A stretch of 64,000 nucleotides of DNA, from NCBI RefSeq assembly GCF_000208865.1, contig NC_018397.1, forward strand, positions 310,001-374,000. Direction: 5' to 3'. This document shows, piece by piece, positions 39,010-48,200 of the stretch. The notes below the pieces were generated by a model. The model made no database searches. It saw only the letters and a list, made by a program, of their open reading frames with translations, and had not been told where the DNA came from. This DNA comes from Neospora caninum Liverpool. Taxonomy: Eukaryota > Apicomplexa > Conoidasida > Eucoccidiorida > Sarcocystidae. Positions within the stretch are counted from its first letter, which is position 1. The number at the start of each line of letters is the position of its first letter. The position numbers were made by a program, and so were the translations under genes.

Positions 39010-39339
39010 GCCTCTGAATGCTGTGTATTGAAAAGTGTGTTTGGCGTGCCTGTATCGTCCTCGCCTTGTGTGTATCTTTCTGACGAGGCAGTGTTCGTCT
39101 ACGGCGTCGAAGATGTGTCGTTCTCACTTTTCTGTGTCGCCGTGGCATTGCGCGAGGCGCAACATTTCCCTCCCCCTGTCTCTTTCTTTCCTTCGGCAGT
39201 TGCACACAATCCCCGCCAGAGAACACTCCGTCGTGTCGGGGCGGGGCCTTCCTTCAGAGTGTTTTTCGTTCCCTTTGCTGACTCGCGCAATTTCTTCCCC
39301 ATCTCGACAGCCCGCCATTGACAGGGCATTCGCTGGGGT

Positions 39340-42300
39340 CTAGGATTTTTCAAGATTTTCGGTCTTCTCAGCGGGTTCAGGTCCGTTCTTCCCTCGTGCG
39401 TCTTCACTCTCTGCTTGTATTTGGTCATCGCTTTCGGCTCCCGGCTCGCCTCCTCCAGCAGGCGACCCGGGTGCCGAAGACCCCTTTCTCTCGTCTTTTC
39501 CTTCCCGCGTCTCCCCTGTCTCGCCCGCCTTCTCCTCGTGTGCATGGGCGCCGAAGGCTGCGCCTGAAACGCTATCTTCTGCACTTTTTCCAGGTCGCCT
39601 AGTCTCTGCGCAGGCTCCTCGTTTTTTTGTGCCCCGGCCTGGGTCAGTTTCCCCTCGTTCGCTCTCGACTTTCTTGTCTCCTTCATCTCGGTCACTGCCG
39701 CGCTTCTCCGTTCTCCGATCCACGAACGAAGACAGAGACACCTCGGCGCCGCTCCAGGAGTCCAGAGGACCCCGAGAGCTGAGACGGCTGTCGATGAGGT
39801 GTACGTCCAGCGACAGATCCGAGGCGGCGCATTGGCAATCGAGAAACCCCTCTTCCTCAAGCGTTAAACCGTCGCCGCTCCCTCCTCTCTCCGCGTTTGG
39901 AACAGTAGGTGGAGACCCAGGGGCAACCGACTCCACTCTCGCCTCCCTCTCCACCGAAGGCGACTGTCGCTGTGGTTCTGCGCAGCCTTCGCTTCTCTCG
40001 CTCTCGCCTTCCCGGTGTCGCAGCGCACCGTCTCCCGCGCTGTCTGTGGTTTGCCTTTCCAGAGAACGAAAAAAAGAGAAGAGCTGTTTCCCGCTGCCTT
40101 GCTCTCCTTTTCGGTCCTTTCCCGCAAAACCGCCGTCGTCACCTGTCCCCTCACACGCGCCCTCCGAGGCGTGGATCCGCGAGAGACACCCCCCGTCGAG
40201 GGCGGCCGTGGATGCTGCGGGGCCGGAGGGTTCCGAGGGCGCCGCTGGACGGACGTCTCCCGCTCTCGCCTCGCGAGAAACTTCCTGCAAACTCCCGGGA
40301 GTCGATGAAGGGTTCTGAGCCAGTCTCGAGAACGCGACCGTGAGGCAAGACTCTCCGCGAGAGTCCAGACCTCTCTCTTTCGTCCCTTCGACTTCTCGTT
40401 CTCCCTCCTTTCTGCCTGCAGAAAACGTCTTGTTGTGGGCCCTTGACGTCAGAGCCTCGCGCAACAGCTTCCCTTCATTCTCTCTTGTCCCCGCGTCTGA
40501 AGTGTCTCGCTCGGACCAGGAAGAGAAACGAGGCTCCGCAATTGGCGCGGGTTCCTGCGTGTCGTGCACCACGCCTGCCTCTGGTTTTGTCTTCGTCTCT
40601 TCTTCCTTCTCAGCTTTGCAAGTCACTGTCTCCTTCCGTTCCACTTCTTCTCGCTGCTTTCTGCGCGTCACCAAAGCCTGTTCCTCGCGCAGCGCGGCCA
40701 GCAACACCTGCTTCTGAGCCTCTCGCTGCATCTGGAGCATGTGCCGGAACGCCGGACTTCCCCGCTCGCTCAGGCGCCCGAGGGGCAACAGAAAGCGCCG
40801 GCGTGTCTCCTCTGTCTCCGCCTTCTCTCGAGCTGCCACAGCGAGCGCGCGGAGAGCGTCCAGCTCGTCCTCTGTCGCCGTGGGGAAGAAAGCGAACGAG
40901 GAGAACTCCTCGATTGCCGGCAAGCGCGCAAAGAACGCCAGGACGTCGCTGTCGCTCTCTTCTGCGGGGCTCTCAAAGTCGCCAGTGCCCGGTCGTCTGT
41001 TCGCGCACTCTCCTCGCCGTGCGGCAGCCTCTGGGGCTCCTGAGGCGCCCTGTCGCTTCGCGCCTCCGGTCGGCCTCTCCACAGCCTCGTCGCCCTCCCT
41101 GCTCCCGGGCGTCCCGAGAACAAAGTCGGCTAGCTGGCACATGCGCCCGAACGTTCGCGCAAACGGAAAGAGGCAGAATCTGGGAAACCACAAATCCTCA
41201 TCTGTCACGGACACCCGGTTGCTGTCGACCCACTCCGTGCGCTCCGCAGAGGCTCGCACATCCACGCGTGACCGCTCTTCTCTGTTCCCCTCGAAACGCG
41301 CTGGAGAGGCGTTCTCGCGCTCGTCCTGTCGAGACTGCGACCGGTTCTGAGATACCACTTCGACAACCGAAGAAAGGGAAATCGAAGCGCGAGACGGGGA
41401 CAGCAGCGACGGGCTTGGCGACGCCGGCACAGCCCGCCCAGCCTGGAGGAGACACCCTTGGAGGCACTGGACAGCTAGCCACAGCGAGGCGGTCAACCCG
41501 TCGAGGGTTGCTTCCGCGCATGCAGGCGCTTCGAGGAGGTCCCGAGCCTCTGCGAGCTGAGCTTCGACGAGGGACGAGATCGCGGGGTTTTTTAAGTCGG
41601 CGAGAGATGCCGGCGCGCCTTGGACAGTGTTTGAAGACGACCGAGGCTCCACTCGCACCTCGCCGCTGCTCCGCTTATGTGACGCGCACGTGTCTGCCTC
41701 ACAGAGGTCCCGACAGGTCTTTCGCGCTGCCTCGTCTTCCGGGAACACCTCGAAAGGGTGCGCTCCCTCGGGGAGAAGCAAAGCCGCCAAACCGATGCCG
41801 CGCGACACTGGTCTCCTGCCTTGTTCCTCCTCGCTTTCTGATTCGTCTTCTTCCCCTTCTGTCTCCTCTTCTTCCTCTTCTTTGACCTCTTCCCCTTCTA
41901 TATCTGCTTCTTCCTCTTCTTCGTCGGGTTCGGTGTCGTCAGCGGCGGTGCTCCGAGACAAGGCTTTGTGTCTCTTGCGGGGTAGGGCGCCGTTTTCAGC
42001 GCGTTTCAGAATGCGCGTGTGGGCAGTGACGAGAATGAGAAGAAGAAGATGCAGGAGGTCTTTGGACGAGAGGATTCCCTCGGGCTGCGCGTCTCGAAGG
42101 ACTTGGCGAGTGGCGCGGTGGATTTCAACTGCGATGAGGTCGAGCGCAGCCTGCGAGGAAAGCAGGTACCTCGTCGTCGTCAAAAACAAGTAGTTGGCAG
42201 CCTTTACTTCCTCCAGAGAAATCGACTCCTCGCCGCTCGCATCTTGCTCCGCCCTGCGCTCATCCTCACCACCCACCAGAGACGCAAACGCCGAGGGTGT

Positions 42301-43143
42301 TCCAGGGTCTTTAGGGTCATCTGGGGACGGCGCGTAGGTGCGATCCTCTGTTCTCTCGGCGCCTGGCTGCGTCGAGTCCCTCAGCTCGCCGCGTTTCTCT
42401 CCAGGTGTCTCCTCCACGCGCTTCCGGGTGAATCCAGGTGTATAGACACCGTAGAAGGTCTGGCGCGCGACGATGTTGACCTGGACTCTGTGTAGCACTG
42501 CGAGGAGAACGAGGAGGTAGATGGCCATCAAGGTGCGGGCGTACACCTCGACGCTCATGTGGAAGAAGCACCGGCGCTTGGCGACTGGCGAGAGGGTGCG
42601 GGCGGAGACTGGATCCCGCAGAAGCGCGGTGTAGTGCGAGATGTCGAAGGCAACATTCACGATGCCGCGAATCTCTTCGCGCAGTTCCCAAGTCGACCGG
42701 TCGGCGAGAACTTGCGTCCGAAGAAAATGCGCAATCATCTTCCACTCTGCCGAGGCGCTCGCGCGCGGGACGGTCCTGCTCCCGCGAAAAGGCAGGAATC
42801 CCAGTCGCTCCAGAAATGAGGAAAACGGAGAAGACAAAGAAGCAGACAACGCAGAAAAGGAAAACACCGGAGCGCTGGTGTCACGCTTCTCGTTCTCCTC
42901 TCGCTCCTCGTCTTGTTCTCGATTTGTGTCAAGGCTCCCGTCCGCGGGAAGCTCTTCGGGGTTCAAGCCCAGCAGCGCGGCGAGGAGACGATCCAAGTCT
43001 TCTGTGTCTTCCAGCATTGCCGACAGCTGTTTGTACTGTACGTACACCTGGCGGCCCAGGTAGGCGAGTCCCGCGGCGGCGCTGCCGCCCGCCAGGAACT
43101 TCCATTTGTGTCGCTTCATCGCATTCCACGTGCCCGTCAACAT
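39340..43143 (-). CDS. PEX3: Peroxin-3 (PEX3), peroxisomal membrane biogenesis factor
   Basis: PEX3 is the membrane docking receptor for PEX19, which delivers peroxisomal membrane proteins. One exon encodes about 1,267 aa. The N-terminus MLTGTWNAMKRHKWKFLAG lines up with the start of animal PEX3, with basic residues directly before a single membrane segment (about residues 15-35). The family signature follows as AIYLLVLLAVLHRVQVNIV. Then come NYLFLTTTRYLLSS and IAVEIHRATRQVLRD, matching the helices before the middle of the family fold, and EARDLLEAPACAEATLDG, matching its LNETRDMLESP region. Typical PEX3 is 370-450 aa. The excess is an acidic insert (41,840-41,940 region) and a disordered tail of roughly 500 residues. 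The start at 43143 was chosen by this alignment; a 16-codon upstream extension begins with GTG and contains a splice-acceptor-like tract. Identity is strong; a working peroxisome is inferred. Confidence 0.88.
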   Translation of the reverse strand: MLTGTWNAMKRHKWKFLAGGSAAAGLAYLGRQVYVQYKQLSAMLEDTEDLDRLLAALLGLNPEELPADGSLDTNREQDEEREENEKRDTSAPVFSFSALSASLSSPFSSFLERLGFLPFRGSRTVPRASASAEWKMIAHFLRTQVLADRSTWELREEIRGIVNVAFDISHYTALLRDPVSARTLSPVAKRRCFFHMSVEVYARTLMAIYLLVLLAVLHRVQVNIVARQTFYGVYTPGFTRKRVEETPGEKRGELRDSTQPGAERTEDRTYAPSPDDPKDPGTPSAFASLVGGEDERRAEQDASGEESISLEEVKAANYLFLTTTRYLLSSQAALDLIAVEIHRATRQVLRDAQPEGILSSKDLLHLLLLILVTAHTRILKRAENGALPRKRHKALSRSTAADDTEPDEEEEEADIEGEEVKEEEEEETEGEEDESESEEEQGRRPVSRGIGLAALLLPEGAHPFEVFPEDEAARKTCRDLCEADTCASHKRSSGEVRVEPRSSSNTVQGAPASLADLKNPAISSLVEAQLAEARDLLEAPACAEATLDGLTASLWLAVQCLQGCLLQAGRAVPASPSPSLLSPSRASISLSSVVEVVSQNRSQSRQDERENASPARFEGNREERSRVDVRASAERTEWVDSNRVSVTDEDLWFPRFCLFPFARTFGRMCQLADFVLGTPGSREGDEAVERPTGGAKRQGASGAPEAAARRGECANRRPGTGDFESPAEESDSDVLAFFARLPAIEEFSSFAFFPTATEDELDALRALAVAAREKAETEETRRRFLLPLGRLSERGSPAFRHMLQMQREAQKQVLLAALREEQALVTRRKQREEVERKETVTCKAEKEEETKTKPEAGVVHDTQEPAPIAEPRFSSWSERDTSDAGTRENEGKLLREALTSRAHNKTFSAGRKEGEREVEGTKERGLDSRGESCLTVAFSRLAQNPSSTPGSLQEVSREARAGDVRPAAPSEPSGPAASTAALDGGCLSRIHASEGACEGTGDDGGFAGKDRKGEQGSGKQLFSFFRSLERQTTDSAGDGALRHREGESERSEGCAEPQRQSPSVEREARVESVAPGSPPTVPNAERGGSGDGLTLEEEGFLDCQCAASDLSLDVHLIDSRLSSRGPLDSWSGAEVSLSSFVDRRTEKRGSDRDEGDKKVESERGETDPGRGTKKRGACAETRRPGKSAEDSVSGAAFGAHAHEEKAGETGETREGKDERKGSSAPGSPAGGGEPGAESDDQIQAESEDARGKNGPEPAEKTENLEKS
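42437..42450. repeat. Dispersed palindrome GGTGT-ATAG-ACACC
   Basis: Perfect 5-bp arms, inside PEX3 coding sequence, where the minus strand reads Gly-Val-Tyr-Thr-Pro, directly after the conserved membrane-proximal signature. It belongs to the family described in the findings. Confidence 0.75.
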
Positions 43144-45238
43144 CTTGGCAACGGCACGACGAAGAATGCTCTGAAAAAACAAACGGAGCACTAAGAGAGA
43201 GGCAAAAGCGGATCCGCGTCTCTCTTTAGTCGGGAGGTCGTCCTGTGTGCCTGTCGGAGCACAGACGCACCTGCTGACGCAAACCGGGAGCTAAGAGCGA
43301 AAGAGCACCTGTCGAGGCGGAAACCCGGTCCTGCCTGTCACGCACGTATCTAGCTTCTTTTTTACTCTTCTCGTCTCGCGTCTATGTAATACGCGACACG
43401 CGCGTTCCTGGGCTTCTCAATTGGAAGATGCGATGCGCCTCAGCTGTGTCGAAGATTAAATGTGCCCAGAAATTCCCACAGTCGCTGCTCTCACTCTCGT
43501 CCATGCGAATGAACTCTAGGAACTCGAGCCTTTAGACGAGTGCTTCCAAAATACATTACCTGCATACATAAATACATACATTTTCACACATATGCGCAAG
43601 CAACTACCCGCATATATATGCACATGTATGCGTTTCGATGAAATTCTATTTGCGCATAGAATCAACGCTTGACTGGACTTGAATCGAGACATGTAGACCG
43701 GCCACACACTGTCTGTGTCCCGCTTGGCGAGTATCCGCTTTGGTACTGAGGTCTTTGAAAAAATCGGGAAGATCCACGTTGCCGCCGAAAGCTGGTGCGC
43801 TGCTGCCTTGGACGATTCCCAGAAAAATCGAAAGGCCACGCTGTCAGCCCTAAGATTCACGAACTTGTGCGTATAGAGACGAACTATTTACCGAAGACCT
43901 GAATGCGGCTATAGTTCAAACTGCAAAGTGGATTACACGAATCTACATATATATATATATATATATACATATATGCTTCAATATATGCACAAAAATCCAT
44001 GCATAAACAAGATCTAGAAATTGTAAATCTATGCAAATATCGATGCACATATGCATACGCAACCATGTAGGCACATGGATTGTACGGGAAAAGAGGTTTG
44101 GTATTTTTTGCGTGTGCCGTTCGCAGAGCGCACTGCGGAGAGTCTCGCGTATACCCTTCTCTTCGCGCCGTTTCTTCTGTCGCACACAGCGAGACACGTC
44201 CTGGACCGACGGTGGCCAGCGCCGGGACACGGAGGGATAGAGAAGTCGAGATTGACGAGAAGCCTGCAGGAAGAGCTGGTGCCCAAGCCTCGATATCGCG
44301 AGAGGAATTTTGTATTTTGGCGGAACCGGAACGCGGTCTGAGAGGAGAGAACGGTCCGAGACGAGAGGCAGCGCCTGCGGGAGTGTCTCGTCTCTTGCTC
44401 CACAAGCTGGTGCGGCGCCTTTGTGGATGAGAGAACCACCTTGTTTTTCCCTGCGAGACCAGAAGCGGACCGAGGAACAGAAGGGATGAAAGCCGAAAAG
44501 CGAAAAAAGGAAAAACGGTCGTCGATCGCCACGGCGCAAAGCGGCGGGGATTCCACGAGGCGCAACAAGAGAGAGCCGGCGAGGGCAGACAGGCAGGAGA
44601 GGCAAAAAAGTCACTTTCAGTTTCCCTTTCTTCTCTGGACAAAGCGTCCACAGGGGGAAGAGCCTTTCCTGCGTTTTGTTCCCGTGCAGATGAAATGAAG
44701 GAGACCGGGATTCCCCGTTTTTGACTCTCCGCTTCGTCCCTTTTCCCCTCTCGAGCGCTCGAGTGGAAGAAGCTAGCTGGAACGGGACGGAGGGAGCGCG
44801 AGTGGCCGGGCACGAGAAAAAGAGACAGCGCGTAGAGAGACAGCGCGTAGAGAGACAGCGTGAGGAGGAGGGGAGAGGTACAGGTAGCGACGGGTTTGGC
44901 TGTTCCTGCACGGTGAAAAGACGCATTTCGAATGTCTTTTCTTTCGGCATCCTGGGAGCCGCCTGCGGATTGTCGAGGACGGCCAGATGCCGTTGAAGGC
45001 ACGCAGTTTGGCGGTGGTGTATGACGCCCCGCTGGTGGGAAAGATCGCTTCTCGGAGCACGCGAAAAACGATTGAGAGCGAAAAGACGGCCAGGTAGAAA
45101 CAGCCGAGAAAGAACGAAAATTCCTCCCGTTGCGTGAAAAATGGGCCTCTTCTGTGGGAGGAGAAACGGAAACGCGTTCTGAGACGCCTTTCCTGGCGTC
45201 GATTTTTCCGCGGAGCACGGGAAAAACGCAATGTCTTG
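43144..45238. promoter_or_regulatory. Divergent promoter region between PEX3 and the SufE-MnmA gene
   Basis: About 2.1 kb separates the two divergent start codons, so both promoters should lie here. An AT block sits at 43949-43975. Minus-strand frames of up to 466 codons cross the region, but they overlap one another in different frames and carry no motif. No specific element was identified. Confidence 0.4.
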
Positions 45239-48200
45239 ATGGCAAAGCGGCGGGCTGTGCTTCGGTGGACACAAGGCGCTTCATCCTTCCTCGCGTGGCC
45301 GATGTTTCTCAAATCACGTGGCGGCTGCAAGACGCTGCCTGTCGTCCTTTTTCTCTTCCTCATCACCGTCGCCCCACGACGCGCGTTTCCCCTCGCGATT
45401 CCCGTCGCCAGCTCCGCCGGTTCGCCGTGGCTTCCGCCGGCGCTTTCCTGTTCGTCAGGTAAACATAGACCTCGTTCACCTTCTGCCTTCCCGGGTGTAC
45501 GTACACCCGAAAACGAAGAAGGGATTCTTTCAGGTGTACGTACACCTGGCCAAGTCAACCGCACTCCGTTTGCCCGGCGGATCGTCGCCAACCTTCCGCA
45601 GCTTTCCAGTCACGATGGCTCGAGGTGTCGACGGGCACTCCTGGGAACTCGCGGCTTTCTGGCCCGCGTTCGCATTGGAGCAGACAGAGGAACAGAAGGA
45701 GAGACTCAGAGAGACCAGAGCGAACGCGGCATCTGCGCTGCGTTTCCGCCGTCTCGCGGAGCCGGCACCCACCTCCGAGGATTCCATCGGGGCCCGTCGC
45801 TGAGCAAGAAGTCGGGAAAAACACTGCAGCGCAGAGGAAGCTCGCACCCGTGTTGTCTCTCTTTACCAGTGAAACAGGCTTCACGGTGTACATGCACTTC
45901 TCTCTCTCACCATGGAGAAGTTCCGTACTCAGGTAGTGGTGCTTCTCCTCTTCCTCACAGGTCTCGCCTCTCTCCCTCGTCTGCCTTTCTCAGCAACGCG
46001 AGGTCCAGGCGTCAGATTGGGGTAAAAAAAACCGAGCTGTGGCATCGTTGTGTCGCATTTAGACGGAAACACTGTCTTGGGGACAGCGCGAAGGCAGACA
46101 GGTCTGTGTTCTTTCTTTTTCACCTTTCACCAGGTGACTCCTCAACCGTCTCTGTTGACTACCTTGCCGAACCTTCGGAATACAGGGGCCGACTACAACT
46201 CGCCTCTTCTTTGTCTTCTCACTCTCTCCTGCGTCGTGTTTGTGTTTCTCGTTATTCTTCTGTTCGTCGTTCCTTCTGCACTCTTTCCTCGTCTTTTCCC
46301 TCTTTTTCTCCGAGACCTCTCTCTTCGTGCCTTTCCCCGTCTTCTCCCTCTTCCCCGTCTTCTCCCTCTCCTCCCCCTTCTCGTTTTCTTCCTCCACGTC
46401 TTCGTGCTTTACTTTCGGAGTTGCGAGAACAGAGGGACTTGCATGCAGTGTTCGAGAAACTTGTTTCCTTGGCGTCGTGTCTCCCCCTCCGTCGAGTGAA
46501 AGATACGGCGGCTCGGTCCCCGTCTTCCGCCTCGTGTTCGTCTTCCGCGTCTATGACATCCTCTCGGGACGAGGGTAACGAGACGGACGAGGAAACAGAA
46601 GACAATCCGCGAGCCTGGGAGAGAGTCGAAGGCTGTTCCGCTCTCGTGCACATCCGCGTCCGTCTGCAGCCCCGGCCGTCTCAAGATGCAAGAGAACCAC
46701 GCGACTGCGCCCTCGCACGCGGAAAAGAAGCTCCAGAGGAGACGCCGAAGAAGCGTTCGGGGTTTGGTCCTCCGTCTTCCCCCTCGCCTTTTTCTTCTTC
46801 GTGCTCCGACTGTCACTCGCTCCGCAGAGGCGACGGCGACGCAAGCAGAACCCCTCTCCCTCCTGCTGTCGGCCTCACGACAGAGAACAGAGGCGAGGTG
46901 CGCGTGGATCTCAGAGGATGGTCAGACTCCCTGCTCGTGCGAGGCTGGCTGTCGGTCCTCGTTGCGGGCCTGAAGGGCTGTGCGCCCGAGACGGTTCTCG
47001 CTCTAACGACGGACGAGATCCTGCGCGAGGCGGGGCTGAAGGCGCCGTCGACGTTGAGGTCTCCTGGCAAAGAGGCAGACCGCAGCGCAAGAGAGCCTCA
47101 GGAAGAAGGCCGGGCCGAAGGCGACGAAGTGCAACAGGGGGGTGAAGAAGACGGAGAGAGAGAAGAAAGGCGGAGGGCGAGGGATGAAGAGAAACGCCGA
47201 CTCGTTGTCCCGCAAGGTCTCGGGCACATGCTGCGGTCAATTCAACGGCAAGTCCGAGTCCAGCTCGGCCGCCTGCAGGAAGAGAAGACAGGATGCACGG
47301 CCGAGGAAAAAGTGGGGGAGAGGAAGAACTCCGACAGGTCTCACGAACCGGCCGGACCTCCAGGACAAGGAGAAAAGCCGACAGCTGAGCTCGAGAGCGT
47401 CCCGGATCCTCGCAGCAGGAACCGAGAGAAGGAAGCCGTCACTCTCCCCTCGTCTCCTCTTTCGTCTCCATGCCGTCCGCGAGCTCCGCCGTCTTCCCTC
47501 GCCAGAGCCCTCGCTTCGTCGTCGCCTCTCTCTTCGTCCTCCTCAGAAAGTTCTGGGCCGGAGGCAGAGGCGAGGCGCGCTGCCCCTCCGCTGTCTGAGG
47601 AGATCGCCGTGCTACTCAGTGGCGGAGTCGATTCGTCTGTGTCTCTCCGTCTGCTCCAGCAGCGGGGCTTCTCGCCTCGGGCTTTCTTCATCAAAATCTG
47701 GCTGCCAGAGTATCTGCTGGTGTCTAGACACCTCCCGCGCGAAGACACCGGCGAAAGCGCGCTTCCCGAGGCAGGCCGCGCGTGCGGCTGGAGAGCGGAT
47801 TTGACCTTCGCCGAGCAGGTTTGTCGCCAAGCGCGCGTGCCTCTCGAGGTCCTCCCGCTCCAAGAAGCTTACTGGGAAGGCGTGGTTAAGCAGCTGCTCG
47901 ACGAGGCAAGGTGCGCGGAGCCCAAACTGCAGGCGAGACGCAGATCGTGCGACCAAGGCGGGACACACGGCATAGCCGAACAAAACCGACGACGGAGAAT
48001 AAGGCTTCTCTCTGCCTGTGTCTCCGTGTTCCCTTTCCTCGTTCTCAGTGTCTTCGTTGGGCCCCTTCGCTTGCGGCCTGGGTTGATGCTTCCCGCTTCC
48101 GTCTCGCGCCCCGTCGCTGTCGCCTTACGTCCTTCTCCTCGAGTGTCTGCCTCTCTTCTTCTCTCGTCAAGTTATGTGTCTCTTCTGCCCGTTATTCTTT

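Larger units (their letters stand above)
36168..39339. other. 3.2-kb intergenic region (promoter of coiled-coil gene, 3' flank of PEX3)
   Basis: Both flanking genes are on the minus strand. The first ~700 bp upstream of 36167 are purine-rich on + and probably carry the 5' leader and promoter of the coiled-coil gene. The rest is AT-punctuated, with a run of 13 A at about 37359-37371 and several microsatellites. I see no supported gene. Confidence 0.5.

Noticed and set aside
43884..45284. Minus-strand open frames of 466 and 443 codons upstream of the SufE-MnmA gene
   Set aside because: They overlap each other in different frames, have no motif, contain microsatellite-encoded residues, and cross the divergent promoter region. 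Long stop-free frames are common in this GC-rich DNA.
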